Shown: in pieces, positions 16,012 through 24,965 of the stretch
Position numbering within the stretch: position 1 is the first letter of the stretch
How the letters are laid out: the number at the start of each line of letters is the position of its first letter
NCBI GenBank assembly: GCA_002291925.1
Contig: DBAY01000065.1
Span: 1-64,000, forward strand
DNA: 64,000 nucleotides
Reading direction: 5' to 3'
Source: Alphaproteobacteria bacterium UBA998
GTDB taxonomy: Bacteria; Pseudomonadota; Alphaproteobacteria; Rickettsiales; UBA998
Position numbers and translations under genes: made by a program
The notes under the pieces: generated by a model
What the model saw: only the letters and a program-made list of their open reading frames with translations
Told to the model about the DNA's origin: nothing
Database searches by the model: none

Positions 16012-17628
16012 ATGATGAACGAATGGTGGCGCGGTGGGGTGATTTATCAGGTCTATCCGCGCAGCTTTCTGGATACGAATGGCGACGGCATCGGCGACCT
16101 CAATGGCGTGACGCAAAAGCTCGATTACATCGCCTCGCTGGGGGTGGATGCCGTCTGGATTTCGCCCTTTTTCGCCTCTCCCATGAAGGATTTTGGCTAT
16201 GACGTCTCCGATTACCGCGATATTGCGCCGATGTTCGGCACGCTGGCGGATTTCGATGCGCTGATCGCCAAGGCGCGCGCGCTCGGGCTGAAGGTGATGG
16301 TCGACCTGGTGCTCAGCCATACCTCCGACCAGCACCCATGGTTTATTGAAAGCCGCAGCAGCCGCGACAATCCCAAGGCTGACTGGTATGTCTGGGCGGA
16401 GCCTAAGAATGACGGAACGCCCCCCAATAACTGGCTGTCCGTCTTCGGTGGCAGCGCGTGGGAATGGGACACCAAGCGGCGCCAGTATTACCTGCACAAT
16501 TTCCTGAGCTATCAACCCGACCTGAACTACCATAATCCGGAAGTGCGCGCCGCCATTCTCGATGCTGCGAAATTCTGGCTGGATCGCGGTGTGCAGGGAT
16601 TCCGCCTCGATGCGGTGAACTTCTGCTTCCACGACAAGAACTTGCGAGATAACCCGCCGCATGATGGGCCTTGCCAGGAGAACGTACCGGAATCCAATCC
16701 TTATGCCATGCAGAAGCATTTGTACGATATCACCCAGCCAGAGAATCTAAGTTTGCTCGAGGATTTCCGGCGCCTGCTGGATCAGTATCCCGGCGCTGCG
16801 GCGGTTGGCGAGGTAGGCGCGGCCGATACGCATCTGCTCATACCGCAATACACGGTGGCCAATCGTCGCCTGCACATGGTCTACACCTTCCGCTTTCTCA
16901 ACGATAATTTTAGCCCAGCCTATTTCCGCGAGTATATCGAACAGCTGGAAGAGCATCTGGCGGATGGCTGGGCGTGTTTTGCGTTCAGCAACCACGATGT
17001 GAAACGTGCCGTCCAACGCTGGAACGTGCGTCATCCCGACCATCAGGAAGCCTTTGCCGCCATGCTGCTGGCGTTGCTTGGGTCGCTGCGCGGCTCGCTT
17101 TGCATCTATCAGGGCGAGGAGCTCGGGCTCGAGGAAGCCGACATTCCTTTCGAGAAGCTTCAAGACCCCTACGGCATACGTTTCTGGCCGGAGTTCAAGG
17201 GCCGCGACGGTTGCCGCACCCCCATGCCGTGGCAACACGGCGCCGCGCAGGCGGGCTTCACCAGCGGTGAGCCGTGGTTGCCCCTTCCCGAGTCCCACAA
17301 GGAACGCGCCGTGGATGTGCAGGAGGCTGACAAGGCTTCGTTGCTGCATCTCTATCGCCGTTTCCTCGCCTGGCGGCGTTCGCATGCGGCGCTGGTGCTG
17401 GGAAGCATCCAGTTCGTGGATGTGCCGGAGGGCATACTCGCCTTCAAGCGGCAAACGGAAGATGAGCATCTGCTCTGCGTATTCAATCTTAGCCCCGAAT
17501 CCCGCACCTGCACGCTACAGGATAACGTTGCGCCGCTGACGGATGCACCTGTGCTGCGGGCGGAGTGGTCCGCGCCCACGCTTACCCTGCCGCCCTACGG
17601 CGTGTTCTTCGGCCATCTGGGACGCTGA
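16012..17628 (+). CDS. GH13 alpha-glucosidase
   Basis: A 538-residue cytoplasmic enzyme that hydrolyses alpha-glucosidic bonds in maltose- or sucrose-like sugars, closest in pattern to the GH13 subfamily typical of alphaproteobacteria. Visible are WWRGGVIYQVYPRSF, VDLVLSHTSDQHPWF, nucleophile GFRLDAV (Asp200), acid/base AVGEVG (Glu267) and FSNHDVKR (Asp329). The spacing of these residues agrees with characterised members. ATG 16012 and ATG 16015 are both possible, with AGTAGG upstream; a further ATG at 15997 is poorly spaced. It converges with the sugar transporter, seven bases apart. Together they look like an alpha-glucoside uptake and cleavage pair. Confidence 0.92.
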   Translation: MMNEWWRGGVIYQVYPRSFLDTNGDGIGDLNGVTQKLDYIASLGVDAVWISPFFASPMKDFGYDVSDYRDIAPMFGTLADFDALIAKARALGLKVMVDLVLSHTSDQHPWFIESRSSRDNPKADWYVWAEPKNDGTPPNNWLSVFGGSAWEWDTKRRQYYLHNFLSYQPDLNYHNPEVRAAILDAAKFWLDRGVQGFRLDAVNFCFHDKNLRDNPPHDGPCQENVPESNPYAMQKHLYDITQPENLSLLEDFRRLLDQYPGAAAVGEVGAADTHLLIPQYTVANRRLHMVYTFRFLNDNFSPAYFREYIEQLEEHLADGWACFAFSNHDVKRAVQRWNVRHPDHQEAFAAMLLALLGSLRGSLCIYQGEELGLEEADIPFEKLQDPYGIRFWPEFKGRDGCRTPMPWQHGAAQAGFTSGEPWLPLPESHKERAVDVQEADKASLLHLYRRFLAWRRSHAALVLGSIQFVDVPEGILAFKRQTEDEHLLCVFNLSPESRTCTLQDNVAPLTDAPVLRAEWSAPTLTLPPYGVFFGHLGR

Positions 17629-17635
17629 AACCGCC

Positions 17636-18970
17636 TCAGTGCGACGGCGCGCTGACGGCCTCGCTGGCACTGGAAGTGCCCTCTATCCGGCAGGCGAGCA
17701 AAGCGGCGACGAGCACGCTGGCGGCCCCGCAGGCCAGCACGCGATGTGGCTGCCCACCAAACACGTGATCCAGCAACAGTCCAGCCCCCAGTGCCACGAT
17801 GACTTGCGGAATCACGATAAACAGGTTGAAGATGCCCATGAACACCCCCGTCTTACCGGGGGGCAGGGCATCGGCCAGCATTGCGTAGGGCATGGCGAGG
17901 ATGGACGCCCAGGCAATGCCGATGCCAGCCATGCTGAGGATCAGCATCTGTGGGTTGGTAATGAAGGATGCCCCCAGCAGCCCGGCACCGCCCAGCACAA
18001 GGCTCACGACATGGATTCTGCGCGCGCTGACGCGGCGGGTGAGGGGGATGAAGGCCAGCGCGGCGGCCAGCGCCACGCCGTTATAGACGGAGAAGCACAC
18101 GCCGCCCCATTCCGCCGCCTGCAGATATTCCGGGGTGTTCGCTTCCAGCGCGTGGAACGCATTGCGCGCGATGGTCGGGGTGAAATATGTCCACATGCTG
18201 AACAACCCGGCCCAAGTGAATAGCTGCACCCACGCCAGCTGCCGCATACGCTGGGGCATCGCGGAGAGATTGCCCAGAATCTCCAGCGCCCCTTTGCGCA
18301 AATCTATCCAGAGCGATCCCTTGGCATGGCTGGCAGACGGAAGCTGCTCTGGCGGCTGCTCCTGCGTTCCGCGCACCGTCACCAGCACGCACGCTACCAT
18401 GACGAGCGCGCCGATATAGAAGGACCAGGTGACGGAGGCAGGAATATGGCCCGCGGCGCCCGCATCGTCCGTCACCCCGAAGAAATGGGTCAGAATCCAC
18501 GGCATGGCCGAGGAGAGCACCGCGCCGATTCCTATCAGCACGGTTTGCACGGTGAAACCCAGTGTGCGCTGCGCTTTTGGCAGCATGTCCGATACAAAAC
18601 TGCGGAATGGCTGCATGGAGACGTTGATCGCCCCATCGAGCACCCACAGAAGCATCACCGCCATCCACAAGGCGGAGGCATTGGGCATGGCCAGCAAGGC
18701 CAGCGAGGAGAGGAGGGTGCCAAAGAGGATATAAGGTTTGCGCCGTCCGAACCGGTTCCAGGTGCGGTCGCTCATATGGCCTACAATCGGGTGGACGAGC
18801 AGCCCGGTAAGCGGGGCGGCAATCCAGAGGATGGCGAGCTCACTCTCCTTGGCGCCGAGCATGGTGTAGATGGCCGACATGTTCGCCATCTGCAGGCCCC
18901 AGCCGAACTGGATGCCCATGAATCCGAAACTGATAATCCAGACGTGCCACGCGGATGCTGATTTCGTCAT
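17636..18970 (-). CDS. MFS sugar transporter (GPH/SLC45-like)
   Basis: A 444-residue inner-membrane permease with about 12 hydrophobic helices. It resembles the sucrose/maltose-type carriers: FGWGLQMANMSAIYTMLGA in helix 1, HPIVGHMSDRTWNRFGRRKP in loop 2-3, and LWVLDGAINVSMQPFRSFV. The substrate is inferred from family and from the alpha-glucosidase next door. ATG 18970 has AAGGGAT upstream; the frame is open 13 codons further. There is no visible terminator between the convergent pair. Confidence 0.85.
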   Translation of the reverse strand: MTKSASAWHVWIISFGFMGIQFGWGLQMANMSAIYTMLGAKESELAILWIAAPLTGLLVHPIVGHMSDRTWNRFGRRKPYILFGTLLSSLALLAMPNASALWMAVMLLWVLDGAINVSMQPFRSFVSDMLPKAQRTLGFTVQTVLIGIGAVLSSAMPWILTHFFGVTDDAGAAGHIPASVTWSFYIGALVMVACVLVTVRGTQEQPPEQLPSASHAKGSLWIDLRKGALEILGNLSAMPQRMRQLAWVQLFTWAGLFSMWTYFTPTIARNAFHALEANTPEYLQAAEWGGVCFSVYNGVALAAALAFIPLTRRVSARRIHVVSLVLGGAGLLGASFITNPQMLILSMAGIGIAWASILAMPYAMLADALPPGKTGVFMGIFNLFIVIPQVIVALGAGLLLDHVFGGQPHRVLACGAASVLVAALLACRIEGTSSASEAVSAPSH

Positions 18971-19098
18971 CGTTCCCGATCCCTTCGCAAAATAGATGCG
19001 GCAAAACATACGGTAACTTATGCATCAGCGTCCAGCGTTTCCCATATGCCGGGGAACAGGGCGGTTGCGCGGGCATGGTCAGCGTGTTAGCTGAGCCG

Positions 19099-19836
19099 AT
19101 GGCCAAAATCCGACTCGATCAGTTGCTCGTGGAGCGCGGTATGGTGCCGACGCGCACCAAGGCGCAGGCGCTCATCATGGCGGGCAAGGTGATGCTCTGC
19201 ACGCAGCGCCTCACCAAGCCCGGCCACATGCTGCCGGAGGATGCCGAGATAGTGCTGGAGGGCGAGGAGCATCCATGGGTGTCGCGCGGGGGCATGAAGC
19301 TGGCGCACGCGCTGGCGCATTTTGGGCTGAGCCCCGCAGGAAAAATCTGTCTCGATGTGGGCTCTTCCACCGGCGGTTTCACGGATGTGCTGCTGCACCA
19401 TGGCGCCGCGAAAGTATACGCGGTGGATGTGGGCCACGGGCAGCTCGACTGGAAACTGCGCAACGACCCGCGCGTCGTCTCGCTGGAGAAGACCAATGCG
19501 CGCTATCTTACCCACACGCATGTGCCGGAGCCCGTTGACTGGCTGGTCTGTGATGCGAGCTTCATCAGCCTGAAAACCGTCCTGCCTGCACCGATGACAC
19601 TTTGTGCGCCGGGGGCGGTGATGGTGACGCTTATCAAACCGCAGTTCGAGGCGGGCAAGGCGGAGGTGGACAAGGGCGAGGGCGTTATCCGCGCCCCAGC
19701 GCTGCATCAGGCCATCTGCGACGATATCCGGCAATGGTTACCCTCGCAGGGCTGGGCGGTGGACGGCATCGCCGAAAGCCCCATCACCGGGCCGAAGGGG
19801 AATAAGGAGTTTCTCCTCGCTGCCCGGCGTTCATAA
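19099..19836 (+). CDS. tlyA: TlyA-family rRNA 2'-O-methyltransferase
   Basis: A 245-residue protein with an amino-terminal S4 RNA-binding domain (IRLDQLLVERGMVPTRTKAQ) and an FtsJ-like methyltransferase domain (CLDVGSSTGGFTDVLLHHGA, then VVSLEKTNAR, CDASFISLKTVLP and LIKPQFEAGK). The family methylates cytidines in 16S and 23S rRNA and was first named hemolysin A. The ATG at 19099 gives the standard MAKIRLDQLL start. In many alphaproteobacteria tlyA follows dxs after xseB-ispA; here an 11-kb block separates it from ispA. Confidence 0.9.
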   Translation: MAKIRLDQLLVERGMVPTRTKAQALIMAGKVMLCTQRLTKPGHMLPEDAEIVLEGEEHPWVSRGGMKLAHALAHFGLSPAGKICLDVGSSTGGFTDVLLHHGAAKVYAVDVGHGQLDWKLRNDPRVVSLEKTNARYLTHTHVPEPVDWLVCDASFISLKTVLPAPMTLCAPGAVMVTLIKPQFEAGKAEVDKGEGVIRAPALHQAICDDIRQWLPSQGWAVDGIAESPITGPKGNKEFLLAARRS

Positions 19837-19993
19837 TTCCTGCGCCAGTCATGGCAACTCCGGCACATAACCGCACCCGTTATCCTATTCAGTCTCGGCG
19901 TGGTCCAATGGTATTATCGCCGCAGCAGGCTTGCCTTGGCGGGCGGCATTTCCTAATCTCCCGATATACGTATCATCCGGCGCGGAGCGGCGT

Positions 19994-20407
19994 TTGCAAG
20001 ATTTTTCCGAGTGGGTGTTGCTCGAGGCTTTCCGCTCCGTCTGGGTGCCGGGCATGCGCGAGATCACGCTGCCGGCGATGGTGTGGTTTAATGCCGGCTC
20101 CCCGCTGCATTACCTGCCGCTCGCCATGCTGGGGGCCGCGGCGGGGGGCGGGGTCGTTTATACGCTAGGCCGGCTGATGGCGAAAGGCTTCGCCCTCATG
20201 CGTCCCGGGGGTATCGCCGCCTTGCCGAACAAGAAAATTGCCCGTCTTGGCCGTGTTTTCGGGCTGCCCGTGCTGGCGCTCTATGCCTTGCTGCCGTTAG
20301 GGCATTTGCTGCTTTTCGGTGCAGGCTTCCTGAAGTTGCCGCCATGGCTTGTACTGCTGGCCGCGGCGCTGGGGCGTGGCCTTTACTACTTTTTACGCGG
20401 GTATTGA
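19994..20407 (+). CDS. Small membrane protein, family uncertain
   Basis: About 137 residues with three or four hydrophobic helices (LHYLPLAMLGAAAGGGVVY, VFGLPVLALYALLPLGHLL, PPWLVLLAAALGRGLYYFL). The layout recalls small DedA/YqaA-type membrane proteins, but no family motif is certain. The start is unclear: TTG 19994 has GGAG six bases upstream, while a TTG at 19931 gives 21 more residues but a badly spaced ribosome site. Confidence 0.55.
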   Translation: MQDFSEWVLLEAFRSVWVPGMREITLPAMVWFNAGSPLHYLPLAMLGAAAGGGVVYTLGRLMAKGFALMRPGGIAALPNKKIARLGRVFGLPVLALYALLPLGHLLLFGAGFLKLPPWLVLLAAALGRGLYYFLRGY

Positions 20408-20417
20408 GCGCCTATTT

Positions 20418-20723
20418 TTACGTGCTGCGTAACGGATTCGAATTACGGCCTACCGGATTTTCAATCCGAGGCATGGGGACGGGTTGCATCGGTTGGCCGG
20501 GAGAGGCGGGCTGGGGCGCAAATGGGCCCATGCAAACGCCATGTTCCACGCACAATCTCCTGAAATCGGGCTGCTCCGGGATTGAACGGGGGTCGATGGT
20601 TGTGCCTTGCGAGGGGGCTGCAGGTTGCCCCTGATATTGCGGGGCGTGCTGGTAAACCGGCGGAGCCAGGTCGTCAGCCTGGGGATTGGAAGGGGTTTGG
20701 GATGGGCGGCGGCGGTCGGACAT
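20418..20723 (-). CDS. Proline-rich orphan protein
   Basis: A 101-residue protein, Pro/Gln/Arg-rich throughout and probably disordered, with one compact piece near residues 50-68 (PDFRRLCVEHGVCMGPF, two cysteines). It has no signal peptide. ATG 20723 is preceded by GAGAG. A Pho-box-like repeat at 20786-20803 points at it, with a poor -10. It converges with the small membrane protein, and its spacer from 20886 carries both this box and a CtrA-like pair. Function unknown. Confidence 0.6.
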   Translation of the reverse strand: MSDRRRPSQTPSNPQADDLAPPVYQHAPQYQGQPAAPSQGTTIDPRSIPEQPDFRRLCVEHGVCMGPFAPQPASPGQPMQPVPMPRIENPVGRNSNPLRST

Positions 20724-20785
20724 GGTTTTCTCTCAATCTATCCCTTCATGGTAAACGAAAATTCTTAACAAAGTGATGTCGTTGC

Positions 20786-20803
20786 ATGAAGATTTCATGA
20801 CAG
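20786..20803 (-). promoter_or_regulatory. Pho-box-like repeat facing the 20418-20723 gene
   Basis: Minus strand CTGTCAT (perfect half site), GAAA, TCTTCAT (four of seven). The hexamer ten bases on is weak. Confidence 0.45.
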
Positions 20804-20824
20804 GCCCTTTCACGCCGGGCCTTG

Positions 20825-20856
20825 TTAACTCATGTTAACATAATTGTGGATATAAT
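20825..20856 (+). promoter_or_regulatory. CtrA-like pair (N6) and -10 before the 20886 gene
   Basis: TTAA, ctcatg, TTAAC (20825-20839), then 11 bases and TATAAT. The site occupies the -35 region, as in CtrA-activated promoters, but its spacing is six. Confidence 0.35.
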
Positions 20857-20885
20857 AAACTGACTAACCTTCAAAAAGGCCACGC

Positions 20886-21503
20886 ATGAGCACCCCTTTC
20901 GAACGGCTGAGCACGCAGCAGAAAATCATGGTGAACGACTTGATTATCAACGGGTTTCGCGATAACCCGGCCCAACTTGAGCGCTACAGTCAGGCCATGC
21001 GGGCCGAGCGCGGCGTCGATGCGGCCTCAGACCGTTTCCAATCCATGCTGGACGAACAGCGCAACCAGATGGCGGTCGATGTACAGCAAGGCAACCTGCG
21101 TCTGCCTAATTTCCGCGATACCCCGTTCGGGCGCAATTCTATCCCGGATGGTGAGGATCTCGCGCGTGGACGGGGGGTGCTGCGTAAGTTGAGGGATTAT
21201 ATGGCCAACAATAGCCAGAGAACCCGATTCGATTTTTCACAGCAGAATATGTCCGACGCTTTGGTCCACCTAAAAAGAGGCCATGGTTACGAAGCGGAAG
21301 GCATCAACCCGTTGCCGCAGCGTGCCAATGCAGCATCCCCCCAGCCCCCGGCCGGGCTGACGCCAGAGACACTGGATCTTTGCCGTAGCCTGGGCCATCA
21401 GGCGCAGGCGGCGCACATGGCGGGAGACCGCGAAGGTGCGAATGCCCTAACGATGGAAGCGAGCCGCGCCAACTGTCCCACACCCTCAGGGCGCGGACGC
21501 TAG
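20886..21503 (+). CDS. Orphan protein, 205 residues
   Basis: Unrecognised soluble protein. The first 80 residues are Gln/Arg/Asp-rich and helical looking (FERLSTQQKIMVNDLIINGF); the carboxy half has PQPPAGLTPETLDLCRSL and a Pro/Gly/Arg end. AAAGG lies before ATG 20886. It ends four bases from the uvrA stop, tail to tail. Similar in style to the orphans at 2356 and 41878: short, no signal, isolated cysteine near a proline-rich end. It lacks a Pho box pointing at it. Confidence 0.65.
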   Translation: MSTPFERLSTQQKIMVNDLIINGFRDNPAQLERYSQAMRAERGVDAASDRFQSMLDEQRNQMAVDVQQGNLRLPNFRDTPFGRNSIPDGEDLARGRGVLRKLRDYMANNSQRTRFDFSQQNMSDALVHLKRGHGYEAEGINPLPQRANAASPQPPAGLTPETLDLCRSLGHQAQAAHMAGDREGANALTMEASRANCPTPSGRGR

Positions 21504-21507
21504 CGCC

Positions 21508-24435
21508 TCAGGCAGCTTTCGTACGCCGGGGCTTGCGGGTGGGCTCCGCCTTGACTTCGGACGCGGGCTTGGCAAGCTTTTTCTGCAGCAACGGCACCAG
21601 ATAGCGCCCCGTGACGCTGTGCTTGTTGGCCGCGACCTCTTCCGGGGTGCCCATGGCGACGACGGTGCCGCCCTTGGAGCCGCCGCCGGGGCCGATATCG
21701 ATGACCCAGTCGGCGGTTTTGATGACGTCAAGGTTATGCTCGATGATGACCATCGTGTTGCCGCTATCCACCAGCGTATGCAGCACCTGTAACAGCTTGC
21801 GGATATCCTCGGAATGCAGGCCGGTGGTGGGCTCATCGAGGATGTAGAGCGTGCGGCCCGTGGCGCGGCGGGAGAGCTCCTTCGCCAGCTTGATGCGCTG
21901 CGCCTCACCGCCGGAGAGCGTGGTGGCTGACTGCCCAAGCTTGATATAGCCAAGGCCGACTTCCTGCAGCGCCACCATCTTCTCGCGGATGGAGGGCGTC
22001 GCGGCGAAGAATTCCACGGCTTCGTCCACGGTCATGTCCAGCACGTCGGCAATAGATTTGCCCTTATATTGCACTTCCAGCGTCTCGCGGTTGTAACGCT
22101 TGCCCTTGCACACATCGCAAACCACGTAGACGTCCGGTAGGAAGTGCATCTCGATCTTGATGAGTCCGTCGCCCTGGCAGGCCTCGCAGCGGCCACCTTT
22201 CACGTTGAAGCTGAAGCGGCCCGCCTTGTAGCCGCGTGCCTTGGATTCCGGCAGGGCCGTGAACCAGTCGCGGATGGGCGCGAAGGCCCCCGTATAGGTG
22301 GCCGGGTTGGAGCGCGGCGTACGGCCGATGGGCGACTGGTCGATCTCGATGACCTTGTCGATATATTCGAGCCCGGTGAGCGATTTGTGCGGCCCGGGCT
22401 GTTCCTTGCTGCCCATGATGCGGCGCGAGGCGGCCTTGTAGAACGTCTCGATAACGAGGGAGGATTTGCCGCCGCCGGAGACGCCCGACACGCAGGTCAT
22501 GACGCCGAGCGGAATGTCCACGCTGACGTCCTTCAGGTTGTTCGCCGTGCAACCGCTCAGGCGGATGCGCCGGTTGGCGGAAAGCGTGCGGCGCGCGGCC
22601 GGCACGGCGATTTCCTTGCGGCCGCTGAGGTAATCGCCGGTGACGCTTTTGGTATCCTTCGCCACCTGCGCGGCGGTGCCCTGCGAGACAATTTGCCCGC
22701 CATGCACGCCCGCGCCGGGGCCCATGTCGATCAGCCAGTCGGCGTGGCGCATGGTGTCCTCGTCATGCTCCACCACGATGACGGTATTGCCGAGGTCGCG
22801 CAGCCGTTGCAGCGTGCCGAGCAGGCGCTCATTGTCGCATTGGTGCAGGCCGATGGAGGGCTCATCGAGCACGTAAAGCACGCCCGACAAGCCCGAACCA
22901 ATTTGCGAAGCGAGTCGGATGCGCTGCGACTCGCCGCCCGACAAGGTGCCGGATTCGCGCGCCAGCGTCAGGTAATCCAGGCCGACATTGACGAGGAAGC
23001 CGAGGCGCTCGCGGATTTCCTTGAGGATTTTCTCGGCGATCTGCTGGTGCTGTTTGGTGAGCTTTTCCTCCAGCGTGGAGAACCAGCGGGTGGACTCATC
23101 AATCGACAGCTTGCACACCTCGCCGATATGTTTGCCGCCGACCTTCACGGAAAGCGCTTCCGGCTTCAGGCGGAAGCCGTGGCAGGCGTCGCAGTCGGTG
23201 GTGTGCTGGAACTTCTCCAGCTCCTCGCGCATCCAGGCGGAGTCGGTCTCGCGCCAGCGGCGCTGCAGGCTGGGGATAACCCCCTCGAACGGCTTGTGGC
23301 TGTTATACTGGCGCGGGCCGTCGATGTAGGAGATCTTCACCGGCTCATCGCCTGAGCCGTAAAGCAGCACGTCCTGCACCTTCTCCGGCAGATCGCCGAA
23401 CGGCACATGCAGGCTGAATTTGAAATGCCGCGCCAGCCCGTCGAGCGTCTGGATGAAATACTTGGTCTGCGCGTTGGCCCATGGCGCAATGGCGCCCTCG
23501 TACAGCGACTTCGCCGTGTCCGGCACGACGAGGTCGGCATCGAACTCGCGCTGGCTGCCGAGGCCGTCGCACACCGGGCAGGCGCCGAACGGGCTGTTGA
23601 ACGAGAACAGGCGCGGCTCGATCTCCTCCAGCGTGAAGCCGGACTCCGGGCAGGCGAACTTGGCGGAGAGGGTGATAATATCGCCCTTCTTGTGTTTGCT
23701 CTTGCTGCCTTCCGGGATGCTGACAATCTCCACCAGCGCCAGCCCTTCGGAGATGTTCAGCGCTGTCTCGACGGAGTCGGCGACGCGGTTGCCCATGTCT
23801 TCCTTGATGGCGAGGCGGTCGACCACGACTTCGATGTCGTGCTTCTTGTTTTTGTCCAGCTTCGGCGCGTCCTCGATGGTGTACATTTCGCCATTGATGC
23901 GGATGCGCGTGAAGCCACGTTTTTGCAGTGCAGCAATTTCCTTGCTGTGCTCGCCTTTGCGGCCACGTACGAACGGTGCCAGCAGGTGCAGCTTGGTGCC
24001 GATGGGAAGGCCGAGGATGATGTCCACCATCTGGCCTACTGTCTGGCTTTCGATGGGTAGGCCGGTAGCGGGAGAGTAGGGGACGCCGATGCGCGCATAG
24101 AGCAGGCGCAGATAATCATAGATCTCGGTGACCGTGCCCACCGTCGAGCGCGGGTTGCGCGAGGTGGTTTTCTGGTCGATGGCGATGGCCGGGGAGAGGC
24201 CGTCGATCGATTCCACATCCGGCTTGTCCTGGATGTTGAGGAACTGCCGGGCGTAGGAGGAGAGGGACTCCACATAGCGCCGCTGGCCTTCCGCATAGAG
24301 CGTGTCAAACGCCAGCGAGGACTTGCCCGAACCGGACAGCCCCGTGATCACCACGAACTTGTTCTTGGGGATGTCGACCGAAACGTTTTTGAGGTTATGT
24401 TCTTTGGCGCCGCGGATCGAGATAAGGTCTTTCAT
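21508..24435 (-). CDS. uvrA: Excinuclease ABC subunit A
   Basis: Damage-recognition ATPase of nucleotide excision repair, 975 residues, full length. Two ABC modules are visible: Walker A GLSGSGKSSLAFDTLYAEGQ near the start and GVSGGGKSSLVIETFYKA in the second half. There are ABC signatures LSGGESQRIRLASQ and LSGGEAQRIKLAKELS, and zinc modules CPVCDGLG and CEACQGDG with CDVCKGK. ATG 24435 has AAGGA upstream. uvrA and ssb are often divergent neighbours; here two orphan genes lie between. I could not see a convincing LexA site. Confidence 0.97.
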   Translation of the reverse strand: MKDLISIRGAKEHNLKNVSVDIPKNKFVVITGLSGSGKSSLAFDTLYAEGQRRYVESLSSYARQFLNIQDKPDVESIDGLSPAIAIDQKTTSRNPRSTVGTVTEIYDYLRLLYARIGVPYSPATGLPIESQTVGQMVDIILGLPIGTKLHLLAPFVRGRKGEHSKEIAALQKRGFTRIRINGEMYTIEDAPKLDKNKKHDIEVVVDRLAIKEDMGNRVADSVETALNISEGLALVEIVSIPEGSKSKHKKGDIITLSAKFACPESGFTLEEIEPRLFSFNSPFGACPVCDGLGSQREFDADLVVPDTAKSLYEGAIAPWANAQTKYFIQTLDGLARHFKFSLHVPFGDLPEKVQDVLLYGSGDEPVKISYIDGPRQYNSHKPFEGVIPSLQRRWRETDSAWMREELEKFQHTTDCDACHGFRLKPEALSVKVGGKHIGEVCKLSIDESTRWFSTLEEKLTKQHQQIAEKILKEIRERLGFLVNVGLDYLTLARESGTLSGGESQRIRLASQIGSGLSGVLYVLDEPSIGLHQCDNERLLGTLQRLRDLGNTVIVVEHDEDTMRHADWLIDMGPGAGVHGGQIVSQGTAAQVAKDTKSVTGDYLSGRKEIAVPAARRTLSANRRIRLSGCTANNLKDVSVDIPLGVMTCVSGVSGGGKSSLVIETFYKAASRRIMGSKEQPGPHKSLTGLEYIDKVIEIDQSPIGRTPRSNPATYTGAFAPIRDWFTALPESKARGYKAGRFSFNVKGGRCEACQGDGLIKIEMHFLPDVYVVCDVCKGKRYNRETLEVQYKGKSIADVLDMTVDEAVEFFAATPSIREKMVALQEVGLGYIKLGQSATTLSGGEAQRIKLAKELSRRATGRTLYILDEPTTGLHSEDIRKLLQVLHTLVDSGNTMVIIEHNLDVIKTADWVIDIGPGGGSKGGTVVAMGTPEEVAANKHSVTGRYLVPLLQKKLAKPASEVKAEPTRKPRRTKAA

Positions 24436-24524
24436 GCATCATTCCTTGTGGAGGCAGGATATATAAGCGCCCCCTAAAGGAATGAACAGCCCCAATAGGA
24501 AGAAAAATCGCTTGTTATGACAGG

Positions 24525-24965
24525 TTAGCGGCGCCGGAATGGGTCGAGAGCGATCACATCAGCATGGTGTTTCGCATGTTCTGCGTCTTTGATACCGACA
24601 CGTTTGGTCAAAGGGCGCTCAGGAAGGTACGTCACATTATGTTCCAGAGGAAATCCAAGTGCTTGACCGGCTTTCGCTAAATGGGCCGATAAGTGCTTGA
24701 GGGAAATGTAGATGCAGCCTCTTCGGGAATGGTAGACATCCTCAGGATAATACCCGGACATTATGTCCGCATCCTTAAGTTTCTCAACGATTTGTTCGGC
24801 GCTCGCTGCTATTTTTCCAATAGGCCACCGGTCGGTGAAAACACGAAAGTAATCGTTGCCATTAATTTCTTTCAAACGGTCGCTGACATTCGCCTCACCA
24901 AAGGTTTTTTGCAGCCAGCGATAGGCCGGTTCGCTGTTGATGAAACCAGTGATGTTCTCATCCAT
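24525..24965 (-). CDS. Orphan protein, second gene of a two-gene module
   Basis: A 146-residue soluble protein, unrecognised. It looks well folded (AYRWLQKTFGEANVSDRLKE, then DYFRVFTDRWPIGKIAASAEQ, then CIYISLKHLSAHLAKAG) and ends in a basic RRR. Its ATG overlaps the stop of the upstream gene by four-base ATGA-type coupling, so the two are surely co-transcribed. Base composition is lower in G+C than uvrA. A TTG two codons earlier, with better spacing to AAGGA, is an alternative start. A toxin-antitoxin or immunity pairing is possible, but no motif supports it. Confidence 0.65.
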   Translation of the reverse strand: MDENITGFINSEPAYRWLQKTFGEANVSDRLKEINGNDYFRVFTDRWPIGKIAASAEQIVEKLKDADIMSGYYPEDVYHSRRGCIYISLKHLSAHLAKAGQALGFPLEHNVTYLPERPLTKRVGIKDAEHAKHHADVIALDPFRRR

